Shown: piece by piece, positions 25,244 to 34,070 of the stretch
Numbering within the stretch: the first letter of the stretch is position 1
Layout: each line of letters starts with the position of its first letter
Origin: Candidatus Sericytochromatia bacterium
GTDB lineage: Bacteria > Cyanobacteriota > Sericytochromatia > UBA7694
Reading direction: 5' to 3'
Length of the DNA: 40,175 nucleotides
Assembly (NCBI GenBank): GCA_015272195.1
Contig: JACYMC010000169.1
Coordinates: forward strand, 1-40,175
Position numbers and translations under genes: made by a program
Notes under the pieces: model-generated
What the model saw: the letters and a program-made list of their open reading frames with translations, nothing else
Told to the model about the DNA's origin: nothing
Database searches by the model: none

Positions 25244-26812
25244 TTAACCTCCGGGCTGGCGGGCGACCAGATAGGTGTCGTTCCAGCCAAATTCTTCAAA
25301 GCCGGCCTGAGCGATTTCAAAACCGGCGTCTTCGAGCACCTGCTTCAGCAGGGGCAAAGGGTAGGGGCGCACGTGGGTAATATCGAGCCAGAAGCCCTCA
25401 TGACGCACCGAGGCATTGCGCCAGTTGGGCGTGCGAATCACCAGCAGGCCGCCGGGCCGCAGGACCTGGCGGGCGTTCTCGATCAGGGCAATGGCCCGCT
25501 GCCCGTCAATATGCTCAATAATGTGACTGGCGTGAATACCCCCCAGGCTCTCAGGCTGAAAGTCCTGCAGCAGGCGCTCATCACCGGCCAGGGCTTCCAG
25601 CCCCAGATCCTGGCAGACCCGCACCATGTCCGGGTCGGGATCAATGCCACAGGCCGGCAACTGCAGCTCGCGCATCAGCTCCAGAAAAATGCCGGAGCCG
25701 CAGCCGATATCGAGCACATCACCAGGTGCGGCCTGAAACAGTTTGGCATAGCGCAAATGCCACTGGCGGCGGCTGGCCATTTCCTGGCTGTTGTAATCGC
25801 TGTGAAACAGGCTGTACTTTTGTTTGCGGCCAGCCTCTTCGGCCGCGCGGGCCTGCTCTGCCCGCCAGTGGGCTTCGCGGGCGGCAAAGTCAACACTGTC
25901 GAGCAGGTGCTGGAGCCGTTGGCGGATCGCATCAGCCAGGCACGCAAAATCAGGTGCAAGATCAGGCGCGCTGGCGGTGGCAGAGGATGTCTGCAGGACC
26001 GAGGTGAGCTCTTCGGCCCGCCAGGCACAGGGAGCGCCCTGGTCAAAGTCAAAACCCAGCACCGCTTTGCCGGCTGCGCGGGCCTCGTGGGCCTCAGCGA
26101 CTGTGGCCGGCGCCAGCAACACCCGGGCCCGCTGCAAACAAGCCAGATAGGCCGCAGACTCCAGCGGCCCAATCCAGGTGGCAATATTCAGGCTGTCGAG
26201 GTTGAGCTGCAGCTCCGCACAGCAGGCTTCGAGCTGGCTCAGCAGCAAGGCTTCGGGATCAGCGTTTTCGCCGCTGAGATGCAGCACCAGCACGCTGTCT
26301 TCCTGCTGGCCGCAGGCCGTAAGATAAGTCTTCAGAATCTGTGACAGCAGTTCAGGGTCGCGGTCGGCACTGGCTGCCAGCACCACCTGGGGTTCGCTGA
26401 TTTCAACCGGCAGCGCGCTGGCGTCGGGCCAGATGGGTACAGCCGCTGCCGCAGACAGAAGCGTCACCTGGCATTCAGGAATCTGTTGCTGCCAGTGGGT
26501 CTGCTCCGCCGGGCTGTGAACCCAGATTTCGTCGCAGTCAGGCAGGCTGTCGGCCAGCGGCGGGGCCCAGAGAATGTTCCACTGCAGCGGATGGGGCCGG
26601 TAGCCCGTCGGCGCATCGCTCCAGAGCTGAATGCGGGGTTGCAGCAGCAGACGCTTGCGCAGAGCATAATGCAGCTCTGGCACGGCTGTCTGAACCGGCT
26701 GACTGTACTCCAGCTTCAGGGTGAGGGTTTTGTCCAGGGCTGAAAGCAGGGCTTCAGCCAGCCGATCCTGGGCACGGGGGGTGTGGGGAGCGATCAGATA
26801 ACGGACAGACAT
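25244..26812 (-). CDS. Glycosyltransferase-like and SAM-methyltransferase fusion
   Basis: 522 aa, two parts. Residues 1-300 resemble a weak GT4-type glycosyltransferase: EIWVHSPAEQTHW, then YLACLQRARVLLAPATVAEAHEARAAGKAVLGFD, where the EAxEARAAGKAVLG region recalls the donor-binding E(x7)E part of GT4 enzymes. A helical linker rich in Ala, Glu and Arg (300-345) leads to a class I SAM methyltransferase. Motif I is VLDIGCGSG (about 366-374), then GIDPDPDM, ASHIIEHI (motif III-like), VLRPGGLLVIRTPNW and FWLDITHVRPY. Such fusions occur in polysaccharide or glycan modification clusters. The substrate is unknown. AGGAGAA precedes the ATG, and the stop directly abuts the M19 dipeptidase start, so the two are co-expressed. 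Confidence 0.85.
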   Translation of the reverse strand: MSVRYLIAPHTPRAQDRLAEALLSALDKTLTLKLEYSQPVQTAVPELHYALRKRLLLQPRIQLWSDAPTGYRPHPLQWNILWAPPLADSLPDCDEIWVHSPAEQTHWQQQIPECQVTLLSAAAAVPIWPDASALPVEISEPQVVLAASADRDPELLSQILKTYLTACGQQEDSVLVLHLSGENADPEALLLSQLEACCAELQLNLDSLNIATWIGPLESAAYLACLQRARVLLAPATVAEAHEARAAGKAVLGFDFDQGAPCAWRAEELTSVLQTSSATASAPDLAPDFACLADAIRQRLQHLLDSVDFAAREAHWRAEQARAAEEAGRKQKYSLFHSDYNSQEMASRRQWHLRYAKLFQAAPGDVLDIGCGSGIFLELMRELQLPACGIDPDPDMVRVCQDLGLEALAGDERLLQDFQPESLGGIHASHIIEHIDGQRAIALIENARQVLRPGGLLVIRTPNWRNASVRHEGFWLDITHVRPYPLPLLKQVLEDAGFEIAQAGFEEFGWNDTYLVARQPGG

Positions 26813-26874
26813 CGGGCTTCTCCTGCAACAGACTCAGACGCATGCCGCCTGTATGGGCTTTGCGCACCGCAGTC

Positions 26875-26907
26875 ATTATAGCGAATCTGTCGTTTTTTCG
26901 TTACAAT
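26875..26907. promoter_or_regulatory. Overlapping divergent promoter elements
   Basis: On the minus strand there is a perfect TATAAT (26880-26875) with TTGTAA (26906-26901) 20 bases upstream. On the plus strand TACAAT (26902-26907) lies upstream of the GTG at 26935. The two elements share bases, suggesting competing divergent transcription of the methyltransferase/dipeptidase operon and the small 150-aa gene. The minus-strand -10 is convincing; the -35 spacing is long. Confidence 0.4.
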
Positions 26908-26934
26908 GCATAAAAAAAGAAGCGGAGAGCCCCT

Positions 26935-27387
26935 GTGAAAATTGGTTTGGTAATACTGGCCTTGCTCGGCCTGGTGGGAGGCGCGTATGTCTACCTGCAG
27001 TCCTCGCCTTTTGGGCAGGCGCCCCTGGCCGTCCTGGCTTCAGGTGACGCCAAAGAGCTGGTCAGCCAGGCCCGCTCCTTTATGGAAGACATCAAATACA
27101 AGGACTTTAAAGCCGCTGAACAGTACAGCTTGCCCGAACAGCGCGACCAATACGATATTGCCCGCCTGATTGAGCGCCTGTTCAAAATCAAGCCTGAAGT
27201 ACTGGATTTACAGTCCTATGAAGTGGTCTCCAGCGATCTCGACAGCAGCGGTGAGCGCGCACGGGTGCACGTCAAAAGTGAGGTCAAGCTGCTCAACAGT
27301 GACCAGCACAAAAGCCCCGAGATGATTCTGTATTTTAAAAAAGAACAGGGCCAGTGGTATATGGACCTGGCCTCTTCGCTCAAATAG
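26935..27387 (+). CDS. Small membrane-anchored protein of unknown function
   Basis: 150 aa, GTG start with GGAG at 26924-26927. A single N-terminal hydrophobic segment (KIGLVILALLGLVGGAYVYL) is a signal anchor or uncleaved signal. The outer domain, about 115 residues, has the shape of NTF2/DUF4878-like lipoprotein domains: ELVSQARSFMEDIKYKDFKAAEQYSLPEQR, helices and then beta strands ending QWYMDLASSLK. I cannot assign a function. Its stop (TAG) is immediately followed by the stop of the convergent lipoprotein gene, so there is no space for a terminator and read-through antisense RNA is likely. Confidence 0.82.
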   Translation: MKIGLVILALLGLVGGAYVYLQSSPFGQAPLAVLASGDAKELVSQARSFMEDIKYKDFKAAEQYSLPEQRDQYDIARLIERLFKIKPEVLDLQSYEVVSSDLDSSGERARVHVKSEVKLLNSDQHKSPEMILYFKKEQGQWYMDLASSLK

Positions 27388-28116
27388 TCAGAATTTCTCA
27401 GCGCAGCCGCTGTAAGTCATGCCCCGGAACTGAATTTCAGCCCGGTAAGGGTATTCTTTGCCGGCATGGCTGCAACGCTCCTGAATCAGCTCGCCGTCGA
27501 GGGTTTCAGGCTGGGGGGTGCGGTAGCGAAAACGAAAGCGCCAACTGTTGCCCTGCTGCTCTGGCGCACTGTAGGCCAGGGTTTCGACATAAGGGAAATC
27601 ACTCTCTTCGGACTTAAAAAACACATCGCCATCATGCAGCACTTTCAGCGACCAGTCCGGCCCGCTGCCGCTGGCCATAAAATCTACGCTGAAACAGCGG
27701 GTATCTTCCCACCAGCTTTGCAGGCGCTGAATCTCTTTGACAAAGAGCGCTTCTTCATAGTCGCGGGCAAAGCCTTCAAGTCCCTCAGTACTTTTGATTT
27801 CACCCCTGGCCACCAGGAGCACCGGCTCCAGCTCCATCGGATGCAGCTCAGCATAGCTGGCAGCCAGGGCCTGTGCGGCGGTCTGATCTTCCACCCAGAC
27901 TTCTTTTTGGCTGCCACAGGCTTTAAAGGTCTGAAAACCCTCTGCTGCCACCAGCAGGCCCTGAAACTGACCCGGAGCCGCCGAAGGCAAAGGCTCCTGG
28001 CGGGCCTGCGTCTCAGCCGTGGACGGGGTGCTGGTCGGTTCTTCGCTGGCCGGGCAGGCGCTCAGCAGCAACGCCGCAGCACATGCCAATAAACCGGCTG
28101 CTTTGCAAGCGTGCAT
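27388..28116 (-). CDS. Lipoprotein with COG3650/NlpE-like domain
   Basis: 242 aa from ATG 28116 (MHACKAAGLLACAAALLLSAC), five bases after the upstream stop and with AAGG just before it. A GTG nine codons earlier is possible. Lipobox LLSAC, then a Ser/Thr/Pro spacer. The segment FQGLLVAAEGFQTFKACGSQKEVWVED recalls the OB-like domain of NlpE-type proteins. The end CSHAGKEYPYRAEIQFRGMTYSGCA recalls COG3650 (CxDgxSDxxYpYtxxlxxxGxxlxGCa). Both are small envelope-lipoprotein domains; no enzymatic role is known for them. The gene follows a coiled-coil-like unknown gene closely enough to form an operon. Confidence 0.75.
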   Translation of the reverse strand: MHACKAAGLLACAAALLLSACPASEEPTSTPSTAETQARQEPLPSAAPGQFQGLLVAAEGFQTFKACGSQKEVWVEDQTAAQALAASYAELHPMELEPVLLVARGEIKSTEGLEGFARDYEEALFVKEIQRLQSWWEDTRCFSVDFMASGSGPDWSLKVLHDGDVFFKSEESDFPYVETLAYSAPEQQGNSWRFRFRYRTPQPETLDGELIQERCSHAGKEYPYRAEIQFRGMTYSGCAEKF

Positions 28117-28121
28117 GAACC

Positions 28122-28916
28122 TTAAAGGGCGAGAGCGCGCCACTGGTTGAGACGTTGTTTTTGATCCTCGGTCTGGGCCAGGGTTTGCAGGGTATCGCAG
28201 CAGATCGCAAAATGCATGGCGGCCGTGGCGTTGTCGCCGCCAAAATTGTTGTTTTTCATAAAGTCAACGTGCTCACCAAAGAGGCGGAACAAGCGTTCGT
28301 CGCAGGCGGCTTTGGTCGAGACATGGGCAGCATTTTTGAAGTAGTTGACGTAAATTTCAAGGGCCTTTTGCACGCGCTGGTAGTCTACCTGGGCCAGGGT
28401 ATCCACATGCACCGTGGACTCCACGGCCTTGAGCACCTTGATCATGCTCTGGGTGGCTTCCTGCTCCTGCTCCAGCTCGGCCAGTTTCTGGTTCTGCTCG
28501 GTTTTGATTTTCTGCTTGCTGTACATCATGTACACCGAAGATTTGACCGAGTTATAGGTCAGGCCCACAATAAAATACTCACCGTTTTTAAGAGCTTCGC
28601 TGATCACGTTTTTGTTGCGCTTGATTTCGGTTTCAAACAGCTGTACGGTCATGTTGTCGAGAGTTTTTTGAATGACCCCGTAGCGCTGCAGCTGATCCAG
28701 GTTCATGTTGAAGCTGTTTTCGGCAAAATACATCTCAGCATCCGCCGTGGCTTCAGACAGGTGGCGCGTGATATCTCCGATGTTGATCTCTTCGCGCATG
28801 TACTGATCACAATAATAGCCAAATTCAACACACTTCTGGTTAAAATCTTCCAGAAATCTGTCAACTTCTGCCGCGTTGGCAGGCTGGTGGTTACCTGGTA
28901 ATCCTTCAATCATCAT
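28122..28916 (-). CDS. Helical protein of unknown function
   Basis: 264 aa, no family recognised. Mostly alpha-helical, with a likely coiled coil at about 130-165 (KQKIKTEQNQKLAELEQEQEATQSMIKVL). No signal peptide or membrane segment is obvious, so cytosolic. Several Cys residues and aromatic-rich helices (EFGYYCDQYMREEINIGD) are seen. The Shine-Dalgarno sequence is weak, and two ATG codons in a row allow a start at 28916 or 28913. It is the first gene of a two-gene unit with the NlpE/COG3650-like lipoprotein. It is divergent from polA across a 241-base gap. Confidence 0.72.
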   Translation of the reverse strand: MMIEGLPGNHQPANAAEVDRFLEDFNQKCVEFGYYCDQYMREEINIGDITRHLSEATADAEMYFAENSFNMNLDQLQRYGVIQKTLDNMTVQLFETEIKRNKNVISEALKNGEYFIVGLTYNSVKSSVYMMYSKQKIKTEQNQKLAELEQEQEATQSMIKVLKAVESTVHVDTLAQVDYQRVQKALEIYVNYFKNAAHVSTKAACDERLFRLFGEHVDFMKNNNFGGDNATAAMHFAICCDTLQTLAQTEDQKQRLNQWRALAL

Positions 28917-29021
28917 TCGCCAGTCTTGCAGCTCACTTCTACAAACCGTCGCTCAGTTAAGAATCTCTTCATAGTGTAACTCAAAAAGCACACGATTCCG
29001 ATTTTTTTTTGTTGTCTGAAA

Positions 29022-29046
29022 CCAATTGGGTTTTTTGACCCAATGG
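29022..29046. repeat. Inverted repeat upstream of polA
   Basis: CCAATTGGGT (29022-29031) and ACCCAATGG (29038-29046) are complementary apart from one bulged A, with a TTTTTG loop. It lies between the divergent unknown gene and polA and has no following T-run, so an operator or a regulatory hairpin is as likely as a terminator. The rest of the gap is AT-rich, with TATATAAA at 29083-29090. Confidence 0.45.
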
Positions 29047-29157
29047 ACATCTGCTGACGCGATGCGCAGATCTATGCCCTACTATATAAAATCTTAGCGA
29101 ATAAACGCCGTCTTTGCAAACACGTTTGTCACACTTTGCCGAAATGCCTGTGTTACC

Positions 29158-31953
29158 ATGCAGTGCATGATGCAGCATAAAACCCTCTTCCTGATTGACG
29201 GCCACGCCATTGCCTACCGGGCGTTTTATGGCATGCAGGCCCGCCGCTTTCAGACCCGCCAGGGTCTGCCCACGGGCGCTGTTTTTGGCTTTGCCCGCAT
29301 TCTCTTTGATCTGATCCGCAGCTACAAGCCCGAACTGCTGGCGGTCTGTTTTGATACCAAAGACCCCACCCACCGCCACGAGGTCTACGACAACTACAAA
29401 GGCCACCGCAAACCCCCGCCCGACGATCTGATTCTGCAGTTCCCTTATATGCAGCAGCTGGTCAAAGCGCTGGGCATGCCCCTGCACCAGCTTTCGGGCT
29501 ATGAGGCCGACGATCTGATCGGCACCCTGGCCGTCACGGCAGCTGAGGCCGGTTATGACGTACGGGTGGTGACGGGTGATCGCGATCTGTTTCAGCTGAT
29601 CAATGAACGCATTCACATTCTGCTGCCGGCCAAAGACAACAGCGGCCGCTTTGACGATTTTGGCGCCGAAGAAGTCTATCAGAAGTACGGCTACCGCCCG
29701 GAGCAGGTCGTCGATTTTAAAGCCCTGGCCGGCGATGCCTCCGACAATATTCCCGGTGTGCGCGGCATTGGCGAAAAATCCGCCCTGGAGCTGCTGCGCG
29801 TGCACGGCTCGCTCGAAGCCATTTACGCCGCCGTGGCCGCCAAAGCCGACAGCGTGCCCGGCAAGTGGCGCAGCAAGCTTGAGTCAGGCCACGATGACGC
29901 CCTGCTGAGCCAGAAGCTGGCCCGCATTCTGCTGGACGCCCCGGTACACTTTGACGCCGAGGCCTCCCACCTGGGCGAACTGAAGCTGCCAGAACTGATG
30001 GCCCTGCTCAAAGAGCTGGAGTTTCAGAGCATTGAGCGCGAGCTGCCGGAACTGCTGCGCTATTTTCGCAACAGTGACGCCGACCTGCTGGTCCTGGCCG
30101 ATACGCCGCCAGCCACCGAGCGCCCGCTGCTGCGCCCGGAAGTAAACATTCCCGCCAGCCTGGCCGAAGTCGAAGCCCTGCTGCCGCAGCTGCAGGCGGG
30201 CTTTGCCTTTGACACCGAAACCAGCGGCCTGATTCCCCTCGATACGGATCTGATCGGTATTTCGCTGGCCACTGAAGTGTCTGGCGAAGTCAAAAGCTGG
30301 TACCTGCCCTTTGGCCACCAGCTGCCCGAAGACGCCCCGCAGCAATTGCCATTGTCTGAAACCCTGGCTTTGCTGCAGCCGGTCTTTGCCGATCCTGACT
30401 GCCCCAAATGCGCCCACAACGCCAAATTTGATATGCATGTGCTCAGTCTGCACGGCCTGAGTATCACAGGCCTGCGCGACGACACCCTGCTGCTGGACTA
30501 TCTGCTGGAGCCCGACAGCCGCCACGGCCTCAAAGAGCTGGCCTGGACCCATCTGGGCTTAGAAATGCAGCCCATCAGCGATTTGATTGGCAGCGGCCGC
30601 AAGCAGATCACCATGGCCGAGGTGCCGATGCAGCAGGCGGCTGTGTATGCCGCCGCTGACGCCGTAGCCACCTGGATGCTGCAGCAGAAACTGACCCCGC
30701 TGCTGGCCAAAGCTGGCTGCGAAAGCCTCTACCGCTCCATCGAAATGCCCCTGCTGAGCGTGCTGGCGCAGATGGAGCAAAACGGCATTGCGCTGGATTT
30801 GCCCTTTCTGGCTGAGCTCTCGCAGCAATTGGATGTGCAGCTGCGCCAGCTCGAAGGCGAGGTGATGCAGGTGGCCGAAGCCCCCTTTAACCTCAACTCG
30901 CCCCAGCAGCTCAGCAAAGTGTTATTTGAAGATCTGAACCTGCCCAGTAAAGGCATCAAAAAGAACAAAACCGGGGCCTACAGCACCGATGTCAAAATCC
31001 TCGAAAAGCTGCGGCCCTTTCACCCGGTAATCGACCAGATTCTGGAGTACCGCCAGCTGGCCAAGCTCAAGAGCACCTACGTTGACGCCATGCCCCAGCT
31101 GGTCAACCGCCACACGGGTCGTCTGCACACCACCTTTAACCAGCTGGGGGCCATCACCGGCCGACTCTCGTCAACCGAGCCCAATCTGCAGAATATTCCC
31201 ATTCGCACCGAGCTGGGCCGCCAGATGCGCAAGGCCTTTGTGGCCAGCAGCCCCGAGCTGCGCCTGGTCAGCCTCGATTACTCCCAGATTGAGCTGCGCC
31301 TGCTGGCCCATTTTTCAGAAGACCCGCGCTTTGTGGAGGCCTTTCAGGCTGACCGCGATATTCACGCCCAGACCGCGATAGAGCTGTTTAACCTCAGCGA
31401 TATCGCCCTGGTGAGCAGCGAGATGCGCCGCATTGCCAAAACCACCAACTTTGGCATTGTCTACGGCCAGAGTGCCTACGGCCTGGCCCAGACCCTGGGC
31501 ATCTCCAACGGCGAGGCCAGCAAGATTATTCAGCGCTTTAAAGAGCGCTACAGCGGCATTGAAGCCTATATGCAGCAGACCCTCGACTTTGCCCGCGCGC
31601 ACGGCTATGTCGAAACCCTTTCGGGCCGCCGCCGCCTGCTGCCGGAGATCAACAATCCCAACCGCATGACCCGTGAGCTGAACGAGCGCATGGCGATCAA
31701 CTCCCCGCTGCAGGGCAGTGCTTCGGATCTGATCAAACAGGCCATGATTGAGATTCAGGCCTGGATTGAAGCCGAGCAACTCTCGGCCCGCCTGCTGCTG
31801 CAGGTGCACGACGAACTGCTGTTTGAAATCCCCGCAGCAGATCTTGACGTCATTGTGCCCGGCATTCAGCAGCGCATGGAGCAGGTGGTGCCCCTGCGCG
31901 TGCCCCTCAAAGTGGACGTGCACAGCGGCCTGAACTGGATGGAAGCCAAGTAA
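29158..31953 (+). CDS. polA: DNA polymerase I with active proofreading
   Basis: 931 aa from ATG 29158. ATGs at 29167 and 29170 are equally possible and none has a clear Shine-Dalgarno sequence. Domains: 5'-3' nuclease (about 1-300, with SGYEADDLIGTLA, VTGDRDLFQLI and the helix-hairpin-helix GDASDNIPGVRGIGEKSA); 3'-5' exonuclease with a complete DEDDy set (Asp352, Glu354, Asp425, Asp501, Tyr497); family A polymerase (about 520-931, motif A Asp707 in DYSQIELR, O-helix RRIAKTTNFGIVYG, motif C His-Asp885-Glu in LQVHDELLFEI). All three activities should be functional, unlike many bacterial PolA proteins whose proofreading site is lost. Acts in repair and Okazaki-fragment processing. The Phe in NFGIVYG is the form that discriminates against dideoxynucleotides. 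Confidence 0.98.
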   Translation: MQCMMQHKTLFLIDGHAIAYRAFYGMQARRFQTRQGLPTGAVFGFARILFDLIRSYKPELLAVCFDTKDPTHRHEVYDNYKGHRKPPPDDLILQFPYMQQLVKALGMPLHQLSGYEADDLIGTLAVTAAEAGYDVRVVTGDRDLFQLINERIHILLPAKDNSGRFDDFGAEEVYQKYGYRPEQVVDFKALAGDASDNIPGVRGIGEKSALELLRVHGSLEAIYAAVAAKADSVPGKWRSKLESGHDDALLSQKLARILLDAPVHFDAEASHLGELKLPELMALLKELEFQSIERELPELLRYFRNSDADLLVLADTPPATERPLLRPEVNIPASLAEVEALLPQLQAGFAFDTETSGLIPLDTDLIGISLATEVSGEVKSWYLPFGHQLPEDAPQQLPLSETLALLQPVFADPDCPKCAHNAKFDMHVLSLHGLSITGLRDDTLLLDYLLEPDSRHGLKELAWTHLGLEMQPISDLIGSGRKQITMAEVPMQQAAVYAAADAVATWMLQQKLTPLLAKAGCESLYRSIEMPLLSVLAQMEQNGIALDLPFLAELSQQLDVQLRQLEGEVMQVAEAPFNLNSPQQLSKVLFEDLNLPSKGIKKNKTGAYSTDVKILEKLRPFHPVIDQILEYRQLAKLKSTYVDAMPQLVNRHTGRLHTTFNQLGAITGRLSSTEPNLQNIPIRTELGRQMRKAFVASSPELRLVSLDYSQIELRLLAHFSEDPRFVEAFQADRDIHAQTAIELFNLSDIALVSSEMRRIAKTTNFGIVYGQSAYGLAQTLGISNGEASKIIQRFKERYSGIEAYMQQTLDFARAHGYVETLSGRRRLLPEINNPNRMTRELNERMAINSPLQGSASDLIKQAMIEIQAWIEAEQLSARLLLQVHDELLFEIPAADLDVIVPGIQQRMEQVVPLRVPLKVDVHSGLNWMEAK

Positions 31954-31982
31954 GCCCGCTTCTGGACCTTGCAACGCCGTGC

Positions 31983-32012
31983 TTGAGTTTTGCCTGCCGC
32001 GGGCGCTATGAT
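31983..32012 (+). promoter_or_regulatory. Candidate promoter of Nudix gene
   Basis: TTGAGT (31983-31988), an 18-base spacer and TATGAT (32007-32012), with AGAGG upstream of ATG 32036. It lies in the 82-base gap after polA, so the Nudix gene may be transcribed separately from it. Confidence 0.5.
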
Positions 32013-32035
32013 AAAAGCTGAGCAGAGGTAAGTGC

Positions 32036-32596
32036 ATGGAACAGCGTTTTTGCAGTCTGTGTGGGTCACAGGTCAGCTATATCGTTCCGGCGGGCGATCA
32101 GCGCCTGCGGGCGGTCTGCAGCGCCTGCGGGCAGATTCACTATCAGAACCCGCAGGTGGTGGTCGGGGCGGTGGCTTTCTGGCAGGATCGCCTGCTGCTC
32201 TGCCGCCGGGCGATTCCGCCCCGCGTGGGCTACTGGACCTTTCCGGCAGGTTATCTGGAGCTGGAAGAAACCACCGAAGAAGGAGCCTGTCGCGAGGCCT
32301 TTGAAGAGGCCGGCGCGGAGCTCGAAATTGAGGCCCTGCTGGCAGTTTACAATCTCTCGCACATTTCGCAGGTGCAGATTATCTACCTCGCCCAGCTGCG
32401 CCACCCCCATATCTACGCCGGCGAAGAAAGCCTCGAAGTGGGCCTGTTCGACTGGTCTGAGATTCCCTGGGACGCCCTGGCCTTTCCGACCAATCACCGG
32501 GCCCTGCAACATGCCCGCGCCATGTGCCAGCACAAGCACCTGCCGCCGGAGCGGCGCTCACGCGACCTTAAAATGGACGCGGATTTGCTCTACTGA
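32036..32596 (+). CDS. Nudix hydrolase with N-terminal zinc ribbon
   Basis: 186 aa. An N-terminal zinc ribbon (FCSLCG...VCSACGQIHYQNP) matches the nudix-type ribbon of the COG1051 group. The Nudix box GYLELEETTEEGACREAFEEAGAEL follows GYWTFPA and keeps the REUxEExGU core, so metal-dependent pyrophosphohydrolase activity is expected. Likely substrates are ADP-ribose or NAD-type dinucleotides, but the exact one is not readable. GAGG precedes the ATG. The next gene starts 17 bases after the stop and encodes an NAD(P)-binding protein, which makes a nucleotide-cofactor context plausible (inference). Confidence 0.93.
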   Translation: MEQRFCSLCGSQVSYIVPAGDQRLRAVCSACGQIHYQNPQVVVGAVAFWQDRLLLCRRAIPPRVGYWTFPAGYLELEETTEEGACREAFEEAGAELEIEALLAVYNLSHISQVQIIYLAQLRHPHIYAGEESLEVGLFDWSEIPWDALAFPTNHRALQHARAMCQHKHLPPERRSRDLKMDADLLY

Positions 32597-32612
32597 TGGC
32601 GGCTGCACGCTG

Positions 32613-34055
32613 ATGGTTGGCGCACGTCCAAGGGTCGTGATTGCCGGGGCCAGCGGCTTTATTGGCTCGCGCCTGATTGAAGCCCTGCGCCCTGAATGCG
32701 ATATTATCGGGCTGACGCGCCACCCCAAGGCCGATGAGCCGGGCCTGCACTGGCGGCACTGTGACCTTTTTTCGCTGCTGCAGGCCGAGCAGGCCCTGGC
32801 CGGGGCGGACTATGCCTTTTATCTGGTGCACTCCATGATGCCGATGGCCCGCCTGACCCAGGGCAACTTTCAGGATATGGACCTGATTCTGGCCGACAAC
32901 TTTGCGCGGGCGGCGGCCCATGCCGGCATCCGCCAGATTGTCTATCTCGGCGGCATTATTCCGCCCAGCCGCCAGCTCTCGCGGCACCTGCGCAGCCGCC
33001 TGGAGGTGGAGCACACCCTGGCCGCCCACGGCGTGCCCGTGACGCGTATTCGGGCCTCGATCATTATCGGACCGCGCGGCTCGTCGTTTCAGATTATCGA
33101 AAAGCTGGTGCGGCGTCTGCCCGTGCTGCTCTGCCCGCTCTGGACCCGCTCAAAGACCCAGCCGATTGCCCTCGACGACGTGCTGCAGATTTTAAAGCAG
33201 GTGCTGGGCCAGCCCGAACATTTTAATCAGGCCTATGATGTAGGCGGACCGGACGTGGTGTCGTATGTGGAGCTGATGCGGGCCACGGCCCGTGCCCTGG
33301 GCAAGCGCCGCTGGATTCTGCCCGTGCCCTTTATTTCGCCGGCGTTGTCGCGGCTCTGGGTTTCGCTGATTGCCAGCGCGCCACGTGAACTGGTGATGCC
33401 CCTGATCGAAAGCCTCAAAGACCCGATGGTGGCGGGCGATCTGCGCCTGCAGCAGGCCCTGGATTTGCCGGGTCTGCCCCTGCCGGCGGCCTTAAAACAG
33501 GCCATTAATCAGCAGCAGCAGTTTCGGCCCAGCCTGCCGCCCAGGGCCATCCGCCACCGCGGCCCCTATACCCAGAGCCTGCAGTTCAGCGACGGCATCC
33601 GCCACGCGGCAGCCAAAGACGTGCGCTCGGTCCAGCGCCTGCCCCTGCCGCCCCAGCGCAATGCGATCTGGGTGGCCGAAAAGTACACCATCTGGCTGCC
33701 GCGCTTTTTAAAGCCCTGGATGCGGGTAGAGGTCGACGGTGCGCGGGTGATTCACTTTTATCTGCTGGGCCTGCCCTGGCCCCTGCTGGAGCTGAGCTAC
33801 GCCGAGAGCCGCAGCAGCCCTGACCGGGCCCTGTTTTACATTACCGGCGGCCTGCTGGCCCGCACCGATACGGGCCTGCGCGGCCGGCTGGAGTTTCGCG
33901 AGGTGCTGGGCGGTAACTGCGTGCTGGCCGCCATTCACGATTTTACGCCCCGCCTGCCCTGGTTTATCTACAACCGCAGCCAGGCCCTGGTGCATCTCTG
34001 GGTCATGCACGCCTTTGGCCGCTACCTGCGCAGCCTCGACGTGCGGCCTTTTTAG
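32613..34055 (+). CDS. NAD(P)-binding epimerase-like protein with DUF2867-like C-terminus
   Basis: 480 aa from ATG 32613. A much longer open frame exists upstream, but it runs inside the Nudix gene and is not family-like. The N-terminal Rossmann domain begins VVIAGASGFIGSRLIEAL (GxxGFIG) and continues with the atypical-SDR/NmrA-like pattern YLVHSMM, QIVYLGGIIPPS, TRIRASIIIGPRGSSFQIIEKL and TQPIALDDVLQIL. The C-terminal half (about 330-480) has WVAEKYTIWLPRFLKPWMRVEVDG and FREVLGGNCVLAAIHDFTPRLPWFIY, resembling the START-like/DUF2867 module fused to such domains. Probably an NAD(P)-dependent reductase or isomerase with a hydrophobic-ligand domain; the substrate is unknown. No good ribosome binding site. 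Confidence 0.82.
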   Translation: MVGARPRVVIAGASGFIGSRLIEALRPECDIIGLTRHPKADEPGLHWRHCDLFSLLQAEQALAGADYAFYLVHSMMPMARLTQGNFQDMDLILADNFARAAAHAGIRQIVYLGGIIPPSRQLSRHLRSRLEVEHTLAAHGVPVTRIRASIIIGPRGSSFQIIEKLVRRLPVLLCPLWTRSKTQPIALDDVLQILKQVLGQPEHFNQAYDVGGPDVVSYVELMRATARALGKRRWILPVPFISPALSRLWVSLIASAPRELVMPLIESLKDPMVAGDLRLQQALDLPGLPLPAALKQAINQQQQFRPSLPPRAIRHRGPYTQSLQFSDGIRHAAAKDVRSVQRLPLPPQRNAIWVAEKYTIWLPRFLKPWMRVEVDGARVIHFYLLGLPWPLLELSYAESRSSPDRALFYITGGLLARTDTGLRGRLEFREVLGGNCVLAAIHDFTPRLPWFIYNRSQALVHLWVMHAFGRYLRSLDVRPF

Positions 34056-34070
34056 GGCTCAGTTCAGGGT

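Noticed and set aside
32061-32612. N-terminal extension of the NAD(P)-binding protein through the Nudix gene
   Set aside because: It is out of frame with the Nudix gene, arginine-rich and low in family likeness; the Rossmann motif begins right after ATG 32613.
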